Positions 1-9,805 are shown, numbered from the stretch's first letter. The stretch is 64,000 nucleotides of DNA from Arthrobacter zhaoxinii (GCF_024385505.1 NZ_JANFLT010000008.1:1-64000), one strand, 5' to 3'. A program made the numbers and translations. Notes: generated by a model from the sequence alone, not told the origin.

Positions 1-110
1 ACCTGACCCTGGCCAGCCGCTATTTCGAGCGCTTTGCGGACCACGGCGTCTCCGAGCCGGCGCCCCCGCAGCAGCACCCTTCAGTCTTGAAAGATCCCAA
101 GGAGAGCGCC
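1..110 (+). other. Left window edge, upstream of malate synthase
   Basis: The frame of the malate synthase gene is open leftwards to the window edge, so these bases could be the tail of an upstream gene, a fusion or plain leader. I do not recognise the translated residues. A strong AAGGAG Shine-Dalgarno at about 99-104 marks the ATG at 111 as the real start of aceB, which makes this stretch most likely leader DNA or the last codons of a neighbour. Confidence 0.3.
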
Positions 111-1742
<1,632 letters not shown>

Positions 1743-1756
1743 CCCCTGAGGGGTGA

Positions 1757-1796
1757 GGCGGATACCGCTTCAGTATCCGCCCCGGCAAGGGCCGGG
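1757..1796 (+). terminator. Hairpins after aceB
   Basis: A perfect 9-bp inverted repeat (1757-1765 with 1773-1781, 7-nt loop) is followed by a 6-bp one (1781-1786 with 1791-1796, 4-nt loop). There is no T tract, so factor-independent termination would be weak. The position, 15 nt after the aceB stop and before the promoter of the next gene, suits a terminator or mRNA-stabilising stem. Confidence 0.5.
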
Positions 1797-1817
1797 AGTC
1801 ATTACCGTATCCCCCGC

Positions 1818-1845
1818 GGGAATGGCTCCCGGCCCTTTCTGCGTT
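1818..1845 (+). promoter_or_regulatory. SigR/SigH-type promoter of the DsbA-family gene
   Basis: GGGAAT at 1818-1823 and GTT at 1843-1845 are separated by 19 nt. This matches the thiol-stress ECF sigma consensus of actinobacteria (GGAAT-N18/19-GTT; SigR in Streptomyces, SigH in mycobacteria and corynebacteria). Nine nt separate GTT from the ATG at 1855, the same spacing as at 15868-15880, so both transcripts would be nearly leaderless. The thiol-redox product of the gene fits this regulon. The motif match is seen; sigma factor identity is inferred. Confidence 0.55.
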
Positions 1846-1854
1846 GCACCGGAT

Positions 1855-2562
1855 ATGAAGATTGATATCTGGTCCGACATTGCCTGCCCGTGGTGCTACA
1901 TCGGCAAGCGCCGCTTCGAGACCGCACTGGCCCGCTTTCCGCACCGGGACGAAGTGGAGGTCCGCTGGCACAGCTTCCAGCTGGACCCGTCCCTGCCCGA
2001 ACACTTTGACGGCACCGAGGTCGAATACCTCAGCGAGCGCAAGGGCATCGACCCCGCGCAGCTCGCCGGCATGCTGGACCAGGTCACCGCCCAGGCCGCC
2101 GGCGAGGGACTGTCCTACGACTACGATTCCCTCGTCGTGGCCAACAGCTTCTCCGCCCACCGGCTGATCCACCTCGCCGGCGCGGAAGCCGGACTGGAGG
2201 GTGCCGACGCCGCCAAGGAAGCGCTGCTTTCGGCCCACTTCGAAAAGGGCATGGACATCGGCGCAGCTGAAGACCTGGTGCAGATCGGCACCGGTATCGG
2301 CCTCTCTGCTGACCGGGTGAAGGCAATGCTGGCCACGGATGAATACGCCGACGCCGTTCGCGCGGACATCGCGCAGGCCCGGTCCCTCGGAATCAGCGGC
2401 GTTCCGTTCTTTGTGCTCGATGACAAGTACGGCATTTCCGGCGCGCAGCCGGCCGACTTGTTCTCCTCGGCCCTGGAACAGGCCTGGCAGGAATCCCACC
2501 CGCTGGTGAACCTGACACCGGCGTCAGTAGACGGGCCGGCCTGCGGCCCGGACGGCTGCTAG
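1855..2562 (+). CDS. FrnE-like DsbA-family oxidoreductase
   Basis: A 235-aa protein of the DSBA-like thioredoxin-fold family (2-hydroxychromene-2-carboxylate isomerase/FrnE branch). The active-site C-P-W-C is at residues 11-14 after a short first beta strand, and the cis-Pro region G-V-P-F-F lies near residue 180. There is no signal peptide, so it acts in the cytoplasm on protein or low-molecular-weight thiols. Reading frames open further upstream (GTG 1753) run through the hairpins after aceB. The start at 1855 is preferred because it begins at the conserved strand and sits 9 nt behind a SigR/SigH-like promoter. Substrate is unknown. Confidence 0.85.
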   Translation: MKIDIWSDIACPWCYIGKRRFETALARFPHRDEVEVRWHSFQLDPSLPEHFDGTEVEYLSERKGIDPAQLAGMLDQVTAQAAGEGLSYDYDSLVVANSFSAHRLIHLAGAEAGLEGADAAKEALLSAHFEKGMDIGAAEDLVQIGTGIGLSADRVKAMLATDEYADAVRADIAQARSLGISGVPFFVLDDKYGISGAQPADLFSSALEQAWQESHPLVNLTPASVDGPACGPDGC

Positions 2563-2622
2563 GGAGCCAGGGCAGCCCCTTCCCGCTCGACGCCGGCCGG
2601 ATACAGCCGGACGACGGCACCC

Positions 2623-3297
2623 TTACTCGTCCGGCGTCGCGGACCCCGGGCAGCTCAGCGCACCCGGGCCGGCGGCAACCGCCTGCTCCGGCGGGGTGAG
2701 GCCCTCATAAGCGGAACCGATGACCACGTCCACGGAGGCATCCGTCCGCTCATCCAGGACGTAGTCGGTGCCGGGAAGATGCTGCTGCACCGTGTAGGCG
2801 GCGGCGAGGCCGGAACTCCCCGACACCACCAGCGCCGTCATGCCGGCACGGTTCACACTGCTGTTGCCCACGTTCTCCACCCGGAAACCGCGCTCACTCA
2901 GGGCGCTTCCCGCGATTCCGCCCAGGCCCGGCGACGCGGTCGCGTTGTAGACGTTGAGCGTGACGGTACCGGGGTCCAGATACGGAAAAGGCCCGGCCGG
3001 ACATTCGTCCACCGGACCTGCCGGGGTATCGGGTGCTGCGCTCGGCAGCCGTACCCACCCCGAAATCAATCCCTGTGCCAGGACCGCCGCCAGCAGCACG
3101 AGGACCGCGAGGAACCCGACCACCGAGTTGTGCAGCCGCCTGCGCCGCTTCGCACGCCGTACCAGCTCCGGCTCGTCGGTGGGTGCGAACACCTCTCCCA
3201 GCTCGCCGCCGGTGATGATCCGGTGCCCGTGCCATTCCCGCGGATCGTTCTTCGCGGAGTTGCCGCGGTGACGCCCCTCGGGGGGTTCCTTAGTCAT
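2623..3297 (-). CDS. LytR_C-domain membrane protein
   Basis: A 224-aa protein with a charged cytoplasmic N-terminus (basic stretch R-R-A-K-R-R-R-R), one transmembrane helix at about residues 57-79, and an extracytoplasmic LytR C-terminal-type domain (V-N-V-Y-N-A-T-like start, G-x-A at about 120-130). In actinobacteria this domain accompanies cell-envelope proteins, but its ligand is not settled. The ATG overlaps the stop of the upstream gene by 8 nt, which implies translational coupling. It converges on the FrnE-like gene across a 60-bp gap. Confidence 0.75.
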   Translation of the reverse strand: MTKEPPEGRHRGNSAKNDPREWHGHRIITGGELGEVFAPTDEPELVRRAKRRRRLHNSVVGFLAVLVLLAAVLAQGLISGWVRLPSAAPDTPAGPVDECPAGPFPYLDPGTVTLNVYNATASPGLGGIAGSALSERGFRVENVGNSSVNRAGMTALVVSGSSGLAAAYTVQQHLPGTDYVLDERTDASVDVVIGSAYEGLTPPEQAVAAGPGALSCPGSATPDE

Positions 3298-3589
3298 CGA
3301 GGACCAGCACGCGTGCGTGCAGGATGGTCCGCTGGTGCAATGCCGTCCTTACGGCCCGGTGCAGTCCGTCTTCGAGGTACATAGTGCCCTTCCATTGGAC
3401 AACGTGCGGAAACAGGTCTCCGAAAAAGGTGGAGTCCTCGGCCAGCAGTGCGCCGAGGTCCAGTGTGGCCTTCGTGGTCACCAGGTCATCCAGGCGAACC
3501 TGCCGGGGAGGTACCGCTGCCCAGTCCTTCGGGGTCACGTATCCATGGTCAGGGTAGGGGCGTATGTCGCCAACAGCTTTGAAGATCAC
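3290..3589 (-). CDS. Conserved actinobacterial protein with D-G-x-H-R motif
   Basis: A 99-aa cytoplasmic protein that I recognise as a conserved actinobacterial family found beside LytR_C genes; its function is not known to me. Near the C-terminus it has L-E-D-G-L-H-R-A-V-R, resembling the D-G-x-H-R element of ParB/sulfiredoxin-fold proteins. Some databases label relatives VapB-type antitoxins, but no toxin gene is adjacent. The GTG start at 3589 begins the conserved M-I-F-K-A-V block. No ribosome site precedes it, and TACTCT lies 6 nt upstream, so the transcript may be leaderless. It is translationally coupled to the LytR_C gene. Confidence 0.7.
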   Translation of the reverse strand: MIFKAVGDIRPYPDHGYVTPKDWAAVPPRQVRLDDLVTTKATLDLGALLAEDSTFFGDLFPHVVQWKGTMYLEDGLHRAVRTALHQRTILHARVLVLDD

Positions 3590-3730
3590 TAATACAGAGT
3601 AGAGAACATCCGCAACCAAAGAAACAGAGCTGCTCGGGCGCGCCGCGCTCAAAACCTCCGAATATCCCCTTATTTCCGTGTCCGTGACCTCAAAATGCGG
3701 TCCGGCCTCAGGACACGGGATACTGGGGAG

Positions 3731-4630
3731 GTGAACACCTCTGCTGCCCGAATCGGTCTCCTGCTCGACGTCGACGGCCCCGTGGCCAGCCCCGTCTCCC
3801 GGAGCGTCCGTCCCTCCATCATCCGGAACCTGGTGACCCTGGCGAACGCTGGCTGGCCGGTCATCTTCAACACGGGCCGGTCCGATGCCTTTATCCGCGA
3901 GCAGGTCATGCAGCCGATGATGGCTGCCGGGCTGCCGGAGGGGGTTCGGCTGCACGCGGTCTGCGAAAAGGGCGCCGTCTGGTTCTCCTTCGACGGAGCC
4001 GGTCCGCAGCAGTCCCAGGTGGATCCTGAGCTGAAGGTACCCGGTGACTACGCCGAAGCCATCCGCGACCTGGTGGCCGCCAAGTACTCCGGAACCATGT
4101 TCTTCGACGAAACGAAGCTGGCCATGGTGTCCGTGGAGCAGCACGTGGAGGTGGACAACGCCGACTACCTCACCGACCAGCGCCGCTTCGACGCCGACGC
4201 CCTGGAGCAGATGTCCCTGGCGGGGATGGGCGGCCGGCGGCTGGAGCACGCGATCCCGGACGCCTCCGGTGCGGTGGCCTTCCGGATTGATCCGACCATC
4301 ATCTCCACGGACATTGAAGCCATGGGCGTGGGCAAGGACCTGGGTGCCCGCCGTGCACTGTCCCTGCTGGAAGCCGACGGAACACCGGTTCCGCAGATCT
4401 GGCGGACGGTCGGCGATTCCCGGACCGATTACGCCATGGCGGATGAACTGCACGCGCTGGGGTACAACGTCGCGCACGTTGATGTACGGCCGGCCGACGG
4501 CGTCCCGGTGAGGCCCTATCCGGTGCTGACCGCCGGATCGCTGATCCACGACGACGCCGGCGCGGCCTTCTTTGAACGCTGGGTGGCCATGGCGGCCGGG
4601 GAAGCGGCGGACGACGCCGTCGTCGTCTAG
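3731..4630 (+). CDS. HAD-superfamily hydrolase
   Basis: A 299-aa haloacid-dehalogenase phosphatase of the Cof/sugar-phosphatase type. Motif I is D-V-D-G-P (Asp13 nucleophile, Asp15 acid/base; Pro replaces the usual Thr). The middle cap has F-N-T-G-R-S, and motif III/IV is G-D-S-R-T-D. The GTG start places motif I at the usual distance from the N-terminus; an ATG at 3695 would add 12 unconserved residues and has no ribosome site. The gene is divergent from the D-G-x-H-R gene. The substrate cannot be told. Its last codons form the stem of the hairpin at 4604-4635. Confidence 0.8.
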   Translation: MNTSAARIGLLLDVDGPVASPVSRSVRPSIIRNLVTLANAGWPVIFNTGRSDAFIREQVMQPMMAAGLPEGVRLHAVCEKGAVWFSFDGAGPQQSQVDPELKVPGDYAEAIRDLVAAKYSGTMFFDETKLAMVSVEQHVEVDNADYLTDQRRFDADALEQMSLAGMGGRRLEHAIPDASGAVAFRIDPTIISTDIEAMGVGKDLGARRALSLLEADGTPVPQIWRTVGDSRTDYAMADELHALGYNVAHVDVRPADGVPVRPYPVLTAGSLIHDDAGAAFFERWVAMAAGEAADDAVVV

Positions 4631-4635
4631 GCCGC
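4604..4635 (+). terminator. Hairpin spanning the HAD stop codon
   Basis: The inner stem of 7 bp (4610-4616 with 4621-4627, loop CCGT) and outer stem of 5 bp (4604-4608 with 4631-4635) enclose the stop codon in an internal loop. A 19-nt stretch, 4609-4627, is repeated exactly at 5642-5660 in the hairpin after the next gene. No T tract follows. Confidence 0.45.
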
Positions 4636-4640
4636 TCCCG

Positions 4641-4683
4641 GCAGGTGGCCCAGATGCACCACCCGGAGCTTGTGGGGAAATAA
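4641..4683 (+). pseudogene. Remnant: 3' end of a 2OG-Fe(II) oxygenase gene
   Basis: These 43 bases match the 3' end of the oxygenase gene at 7344-7386 with only 3 differences, and still encode the same C-terminus (Q-V-A-Q-M-H-H-P-E-L-V-G-K then stop). No other part of the gene is present. It is therefore a leftover tail of a second oxygenase copy, or a duplicated segment carried with the SDR gene that starts 62 nt further on. What is seen is the repeat; how it arose is inferred. Confidence 0.8.
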
Positions 4684-4744
4684 AGGCAATGCCCGGCCGT
4701 AGTTGGCGGTATTGTCGGCATCCTCAGCAACCCCAGGAGAATCC

Positions 4745-5629
4745 ATGAAAGTCCTCATTACCGGCGCTCACGGAAAAGTAGGCCGCGCCGTCACTCAAGC
4801 CATGCTGGACGCCGGGCACGAGGTCATGACCACCGACCTCTCGCAGCCCGGTTTCGAACGCAAGCTGCCGGGAGCCCCTCAGTACATGAAGGCCGATCTC
4901 ACCGACGCGGGCCAGGCCTTCGCCGTCGTCCGCGGTGCGGAGGCCGTGGTGCACGTGGCCGCGATTCCGGAACCCACCGGCCACCCCGCCCATGTCGTTT
5001 TCCAGAACAACCTCATGGGCACGTTCAACATCCTGGAAGCCGCTGTCCGCTTCGGAGTGAAGCGCTTCGTCTACATTTCCAGTGAAACCGTGCCCGGGTT
5101 CTTCTTCCCCGAACGTGATTTCCTCCCGGACTACGCGCCGGTGGACGAAGAGCATCCGGTGCACCCCCAGGACCCGTATGCGCTCTCGAAGCACTTCGGC
5201 GAACAGCTGATGGACGCCGCGGTTGCCCGCTCCGACATCCAGTGCATCTCCATCCGGCCCAGCTGGGTGCAGTTCGAGGGTAATTACGAACTGAACCTTG
5301 GGCCCCAGGTCCGGGACAGTTCGGTACTGAGCCCCGGCTTGTGGAGCTATGTGGATGTGTACGATCTGGCCGACGCCATTGTGCTCGCCACCGAATCGGA
5401 CCTGCCCGGCCACGAGCTTTTCTACATCGCCTCGCCCGACAACGTCGGCGGCCACGACTTTGCGCAGATCCTGTCGGAGAACTACGGCGACCAGATTCAG
5501 CTGCGCGGCCTCGACCGCCCGGATGCCTCCGGGATTTCCAGCGCCAAAGCCCGCAAACTGCTCGGCTGGCAGCCGAAGCGGTCCTGGCGGGATTATCTGG
5601 ACGCCGAAGGCAACGCGCTCCGGAACTAA
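4745..5629 (+). CDS. NAD-dependent epimerase/dehydratase-type extended SDR
   Basis: A 294-aa cytoplasmic extended short-chain dehydrogenase. The Rossmann motif G-A-H-G-K-V-G is at residues 7-13, and the catalytic Y-A-L-S-K is at 145-149. AGGAG lies 6 nt before the ATG. The length and small C-terminal domain resemble uronate dehydrogenases and other sugar-acting SDRs, but the substrate is not determined. The gene stands alone, framed by two hairpins that share a 19-nt core, with an oxygenase-gene tail just upstream. Confidence 0.8.
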   Translation: MKVLITGAHGKVGRAVTQAMLDAGHEVMTTDLSQPGFERKLPGAPQYMKADLTDAGQAFAVVRGAEAVVHVAAIPEPTGHPAHVVFQNNLMGTFNILEAAVRFGVKRFVYISSETVPGFFFPERDFLPDYAPVDEEHPVHPQDPYALSKHFGEQLMDAAVARSDIQCISIRPSWVQFEGNYELNLGPQVRDSSVLSPGLWSYVDVYDLADAIVLATESDLPGHELFYIASPDNVGGHDFAQILSENYGDQIQLRGLDRPDASGISSAKARKLLGWQPKRSWRDYLDAEGNALRN

Positions 5630-5635
5630 GCGGCC

Positions 5636-5667
5636 CGGCCTGGACGACGCCGTCGTCGTCCAGGCCG
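5636..5667. terminator. Bidirectional terminator between convergent genes
   Basis: A perfect 14-bp stem (5636-5649 with 5654-5667, loop CCGT) lies 7 nt after the SDR stop and 16 nt after the stop of the convergent peroxidase gene. Its core 5642-5660 is identical to 4609-4627. Confidence 0.8.
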
Positions 5668-5683
5668 TTCCGCCCGACCCCAC

Positions 5684-6196
5684 CTACTCCAGGCGCAGGA
5701 CCGCTTCGATTGATTCCTGCATTTCCGGCGCCCCGGGTGCAACCTTGGACGCGAAGCGGCCGACAACCTCGCCGCTGTCGGTGATCAGGAATTTCTCGAA
5801 GTTCCAGCCGATGTCATCGCCCAGTTCCCCGTCATGGAACCGGGTCAGGAGGGCGTAGAGCGGGTGCCGGTGTGGTCCGTTGACGTCGGTCTTGGCGGTC
5901 AGCGGGAAGGTGACGCCGAAGTTCCGCGAGCAGAACTCGGCAATGTCCTCGTTCGTGCCCGGCTCCTGTCCGGCGAAGGAGTTGCTGGGCACGCCGAGGA
6001 TGCTGAAGTTCCGTTCCTCGTACGTTTCGTAGAGCGCCTGCAGCCCCTCGTACTGGGAAGTGAATCCGCAGCGCGAGGCCACGTTGACCACCAGCACGGC
6101 CTTGCCGCGGAACAGCTCTCCAAAGGTGGTCTCGGTGCCGTCCAGCATGGTGAGGGGAATGTCGTACAAGTTGTCGTTCACGGCGTCGTTCTCCAC
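5684..6196 (-). CDS. Glutathione peroxidase-family thiol peroxidase
   Basis: A 170-aa Gpx-like peroxidase that reduces hydroperoxides. The peroxidatic residue is cysteine (Cys43 in N-V-A-S-R-C-G-F-T). The Gln of G-Q-E-P-G and the Trp of G-W-N-F complete the active-site tetrad. As is usual for bacterial Gpx with Cys, the reductant is probably thioredoxin or mycoredoxin, not glutathione, which actinobacteria lack. The GTG start has AAAGGGA 6 nt upstream. It is divergent from the 2OG oxygenase gene. Confidence 0.9.
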   Translation of the reverse strand: MENDAVNDNLYDIPLTMLDGTETTFGELFRGKAVLVVNVASRCGFTSQYEGLQALYETYEERNFSILGVPSNSFAGQEPGTNEDIAEFCSRNFGVTFPLTAKTDVNGPHRHPLYALLTRFHDGELGDDIGWNFEKFLITDSGEVVGRFASKVAPGAPEMQESIEAVLRLE

Positions 6197-6357
6197 GGGT
6201 GTCCCTTTCGATAGACCTGTTTTCTATTGCATCCCATCCCGGGCGGAACACCCAATTGCCGGCAGTCCGGTCGGCTGGGATGAAACGCCGGGACGTGATT
6301 CATAGCACTTCGTAACATTTGGTTTCGACTTGACAGGCCCGGTGATAACTTGCCGCT

Positions 6358-7386
6358 ATGAACGCTATTCCAGAGTCAATCCCCGTCCTCGACCTGAGCA
6401 CGGCACGCAGTGCCGACGGCTCCTTCAATCCCGAGTTCATCGACCAACTGCGTGATGCCACGCACCGGATCGGCTTCTTCCAGCTGGTCGGCTACGGTGC
6501 CGCCCAGGCACGGGTGGACGAACTGTTCGACATCACCAAGCGGTTCTTCGGCCTGCCGCTCGAGGAACGACTGGCTCTGGATAACCGCAATTCCCCGCAC
6601 TTCCGCGGCTACACCCGGCTCGGCACCGAAATCACCAAGGGCCGTCCGGACGCCCGGGAGCAGGTCGACTTCGGTCCCGAGCGCACCCCCGTGGCGGACT
6701 ACCCCGCGGACCAGCCGTACTGGCTGGTTCAGGGGCCCAACCAGTTCCCGGACCAGGTACTCCCCGAACTTCGGGCCACCGCCATGGACTGGGCCGAGGC
6801 CATGAGCTGGGTGGGAGCGGAACTGCTCAGTGCCATCGCAGTGTCCCTGGAAATGCCCGAGGACCACTTCACCGAGCCCTTCGAGGACACCCCGGCCTGG
6901 ATGGCCAAGCTCATCCACTACGTGGGCGGCGTGGTGAAGGAAGCCGGCACCCAGGGTGTCGGCGCGCATGCCGACTACGGTTTCATCACCCTGCTCCTGC
7001 AGGATTCGGTGGGCGGCCTGGAAGTAAAGCCGCATGAGTCGGACGTCTGGCTTCCGGTGGAACCGATTCCCGGCGCGCTGGTGGTGAACCTGGGCGAAAT
7101 GCTTGAGGTAGCCACGCAGGGCTACCTCTCCGCCACCATCCACCGCGTGCTGGCTCCGGCGCCGGGCGTGGACCGGTACGCCATCCCGTTCTTCTGGTCC
7201 CCGCGGCTGGACTCCGTGATTGACCCCGTGCAGCTTCCCGCCGAGCTGGCTGCACAGTCCCGCGGCATCTCCGATGATCCGGACAACCCCATGCTGGCCT
7301 CCTACGGCGCCAATGTCCTGAAGGGCTGGCTGCGGGCGCATCCGCAGGTGGCTCAGCTGCACCACCCGGAGCTTGTGGGGAAGTAA
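6358..7386 (+). CDS. 2-oxoglutarate/Fe(II) oxygenase, isopenicillin N synthase family
   Basis: A 342-aa non-haem iron oxygenase with a DIOX-N region followed by the jelly-roll core. The iron triad is His204, Asp206 (H-A-D) and His262. Arg273 in R-Y-A-I-P-F-F is the expected 2-oxoglutarate anchor; Ala stands where Ser is usual. The substrate is unknown. There is no Shine-Dalgarno before the ATG; GATAAC lies 8 nt upstream, so a leaderless transcript is likely. The 3' end is duplicated at 4641-4683. It ends in a strong hairpin shared with the convergent BCCT gene. Confidence 0.85.
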   Translation: MNAIPESIPVLDLSTARSADGSFNPEFIDQLRDATHRIGFFQLVGYGAAQARVDELFDITKRFFGLPLEERLALDNRNSPHFRGYTRLGTEITKGRPDAREQVDFGPERTPVADYPADQPYWLVQGPNQFPDQVLPELRATAMDWAEAMSWVGAELLSAIAVSLEMPEDHFTEPFEDTPAWMAKLIHYVGGVVKEAGTQGVGAHADYGFITLLLQDSVGGLEVKPHESDVWLPVEPIPGALVVNLGEMLEVATQGYLSATIHRVLAPAPGVDRYAIPFFWSPRLDSVIDPVQLPAELAAQSRGISDDPDNPMLASYGANVLKGWLRAHPQVAQLHHPELVGK

Positions 7387-7418
7387 GCCGGCTCAGCCCG
7401 ACGGCATTCTCGACGGCT

Positions 7419-7455
7419 GCGGAAGCGGGAACCCTGCGGTTCCCGCTTCCGCTTT
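7419..7455. terminator. Strong terminator between oxygenase and BCCT genes
   Basis: A perfect 15-bp stem (7419-7433 with 7438-7452, loop CTGC) is followed by TTT. It lies between two convergent genes and can serve both. Confidence 0.85.
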
Positions 7456-7471
7456 CAGTTCGGCAAGAGCG

Positions 7472-9406
7472 TTATTCGACGGTGCCGGCTTTCACCTTGC
7501 CCGAATGCTCCTCCTCCGGGCCCTCCACGATGTCCGGGGTCTGCACGTTGTCCGTGTACCAATCGGTGAGGGCGGGGTCGTCGCTCTCAAAGTCGGCACC
7601 GGCGCCTTCAGCCTCCGGCACGTGCGCGGTGCCGAAGACGAAGTCGTCGCCGTGCTCGTCGATGCCGCGGCGCACGCCGCCGTTGATGGCCTCCAGCGCG
7701 TACCGGCGCCGGATCATCAGTGGGTCGTTGCGCAGGTCCTTGGCCCAGGACACCATCACGCCGACGAGGATGATGGTGAACGGCAGGGCACAGGTCACCA
7801 TGATGGCCTGGAGTCCCGAGAGGGCGTTGTGACCCCCCGCCAGCAGCAGGAACAAGGCGATCAGCCCGAGTGCAGCCGACCAGATGATGGTCACCGATTT
7901 CGAGGGCACGGGCCGGCCCGACTGGGACATCGAGCCCATGACGTTGGCGGCCGAGTCCGCGGCGGTGACGAAGAAGACCATAATCGCGAGCATGCACACG
8001 ATGGGCGTCAGGGAGCTGAGCGGCAGGTTGGCCAGCAGATCGAACATGACGTTCTCGCCGTTGTCCTTCACGGTCAGGTCCACCCCGTTCTGGTTCATCC
8101 AGATGGCGGTGCCGCCGAAGACCGTGTACCAGGCGATGGAGATTGCCGAGGGAACGAAGACGACGACGGTGACGAACTGGCGCAGGGTGCGGCCCTTGGA
8201 GATCTTGGCGATGAACATTCCCACAAACGGCGACCAGGAGATCCACCAGGCCCAGTACAGGGTGGTCCAGCCGGTCAGGAAGTCCTCCTGCTCGGCACCC
8301 TGGCCGGCGAAGACGGTCAGCATGTCCGGCATGTTGCCGACAAACGCGATGAGCGAGGCCGGCAGCAGATCGAGCAGGAAGAACGTCGGCCCGGTCAGAA
8401 GGACAAAGAGCGTCAGCAGAATGACCAGGGTCATGTTGAGGTTGGAGAGCAGTCGGATGCCCTTCTTGATGCCGGCGACGGCGGAGATGGTGAAGACAAC
8501 CGTCAGGAGGCTGATGGCGACGACGACGAAGCCGTTGCCCAGCTCCTGGCCCGTGATGATCGAGACTCCGGTACGGATCTGGAGCGCGCCGATGCCCAGC
8601 GAGGTCGCGGTGCCGAACAGTGTCACCAGCACGGCGGAAACGTCAATGATCTTTCCCAGCACCCGGTTGTTGCCGTCGGGGAAGACCGGTTCGAACAGCG
8701 ACGAAATCAGCGGCAGCCGGCCGCGCCGGAACGAGGCGTAGGCCAGGGCGCCGCCCACCAGGGCGTAGATGATCCAGGCGAGACTGGCCTGGTGCAGGAA
8801 GGTGGTCGACATGGCCGGCAGGATGGCGGCGGAGCTACCGGCCTCGGCATCGGTCGAGGGCGGCGGGGAAAGGAAATGGCTGAGCGGTTCCATCGGCCCG
8901 TAGAAGATCAGCGCGATGCCCAGACCAGCTGCGAACAGCATGGAGACCCAGGACGTGGTGGAGTACTCCGGCGTGCTGTCGTCGGCCCCCAGCCGGATCT
9001 TGCCGGTCGGCCCGAAGCCAACCACCAGCATGAAGATCGCGGCGGCAACCATGGTGGCGTTAAACAGCCAGCCGAAATGCACAACCACCCAGCCCTGTAT
9101 GCCGGTGCCCACGGAACTGAGGTTGCTGGGCGCAAAAATCGCCCACGCCAGAACGGCCAGAGAGATGGCCATGGCAAAAATGAACACACCGCGCCGGGTC
9201 GGATAGTTGACCCCGGTGTCCTCAACGCTGATGCCCGGGACCAGCCCGGGATGGAGGCTGAGCGCTGGGGCGGAAGCAGCAGTACGCAGCGCTTTTTTGA
9301 CACGCTCGACAGGGCGGTCGGCAGCCCTGCGCACCGGAGACCCGGACACGCTGGACCCGTCGGTACTGCCTGAGACGTGCTCTGGAGGTGAAGACTCGGA
9401 ATTCAT
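7472..9406 (-). CDS. BCCT-family betaine/choline/carnitine transporter
   Basis: A 644-aa sodium-coupled secondary carrier with about 12 membrane helices, probably importing glycine betaine or a related osmolyte. The family Trp-rich signature is clear (W-T-T-L-Y-W-A-W-W-I-S-W-S-P-F-V-G, then F-I-A-K-I-S-K-G-R-T). A basic N-terminal tail of about 70 residues and an acidic C-terminal tail of about 60 residues flank the core, as in osmoregulated BetP-type carriers. The ATG at 9406 is chosen over one 30 nt upstream; neither has a clear ribosome site. Confidence 0.9.
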   Translation of the reverse strand: MNSESSPPEHVSGSTDGSSVSGSPVRRAADRPVERVKKALRTAASAPALSLHPGLVPGISVEDTGVNYPTRRGVFIFAMAISLAVLAWAIFAPSNLSSVGTGIQGWVVVHFGWLFNATMVAAAIFMLVVGFGPTGKIRLGADDSTPEYSTTSWVSMLFAAGLGIALIFYGPMEPLSHFLSPPPSTDAEAGSSAAILPAMSTTFLHQASLAWIIYALVGGALAYASFRRGRLPLISSLFEPVFPDGNNRVLGKIIDVSAVLVTLFGTATSLGIGALQIRTGVSIITGQELGNGFVVVAISLLTVVFTISAVAGIKKGIRLLSNLNMTLVILLTLFVLLTGPTFFLLDLLPASLIAFVGNMPDMLTVFAGQGAEQEDFLTGWTTLYWAWWISWSPFVGMFIAKISKGRTLRQFVTVVVFVPSAISIAWYTVFGGTAIWMNQNGVDLTVKDNGENVMFDLLANLPLSSLTPIVCMLAIMVFFVTAADSAANVMGSMSQSGRPVPSKSVTIIWSAALGLIALFLLLAGGHNALSGLQAIMVTCALPFTIILVGVMVSWAKDLRNDPLMIRRRYALEAINGGVRRGIDEHGDDFVFGTAHVPEAEGAGADFESDDPALTDWYTDNVQTPDIVEGPEEEHSGKVKAGTVE

Positions 9407-9705
9407 AACGCTAAACTTTAGTGCACAAAGCGCCAATTACTGTAAATCATGGATTGCAGCGGTGCCCTCTCGATCAATCGCAGAAGCGGCCGCATAGCAC
9501 TGATACCGCGGCAGGACCAATCGAGCGAAAGCGCTCGAACCATGCTCCATTCATAGCCCTGCGCCGCGAAAGTATTGCACTTTACTCACCGATGAAATCG
9601 GTAGGAATAGCGAAAAGTCCTGATACTAATATCCCTTTATGATTTCTTTTCATAATTTTCGGAAACAATTCCGGCCAGCCGGATATCGCCATCGCGCACC
9701 TACCG
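9407..9705. other. Divergent intergenic region, AT-rich, with dyads
   Basis: I see no gene here. The base composition falls well below that of neighbouring genes around 9590-9660. Three dyads are visible: 9521-9538 (7-bp arms around AAAG, containing an AGCGCT core like LacI-family operators), 9588-9602 (6-bp arms, 3-nt loop) and 9637-9655 (6-bp arms, 7-nt loop). It must hold the promoter of the BCCT gene and possibly its osmotic or regulator control. Confidence 0.5.
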
Positions 9706-9734
9706 TTGACTCGCTCCGGCCCCGTCCCTAGGCT
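9706..9734 (+). promoter_or_regulatory. Vegetative promoter of fmdB-fmdA
   Basis: TTGACT (9706-9711), a 17-nt spacer and TAGGCT (9729-9734) form a good SigA-type promoter. The expected start near 9741 gives fmdB a leader of about 65 nt. Confidence 0.6.
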
Positions 9735-9805
9735 GTCGGGCAAGCCGGAGCGGCACCGCTGTTTCCAGTCCATGGCGCTCCCGCGGTGATCGAAAGGCTT
9801 TCGAC

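Noticed and set aside
3290-3589. VapBC toxin-antitoxin locus
   Set aside because: The neighbour is a LytR_C membrane protein, not a PIN-domain toxin.
7373-9373. 666-codon plus-strand frame opposite the BCCT carrier
   Set aside because: Low-complexity H/Q/D/G-rich translation typical of the complement of a GC-rich membrane-protein gene; the BCCT reading is certain.
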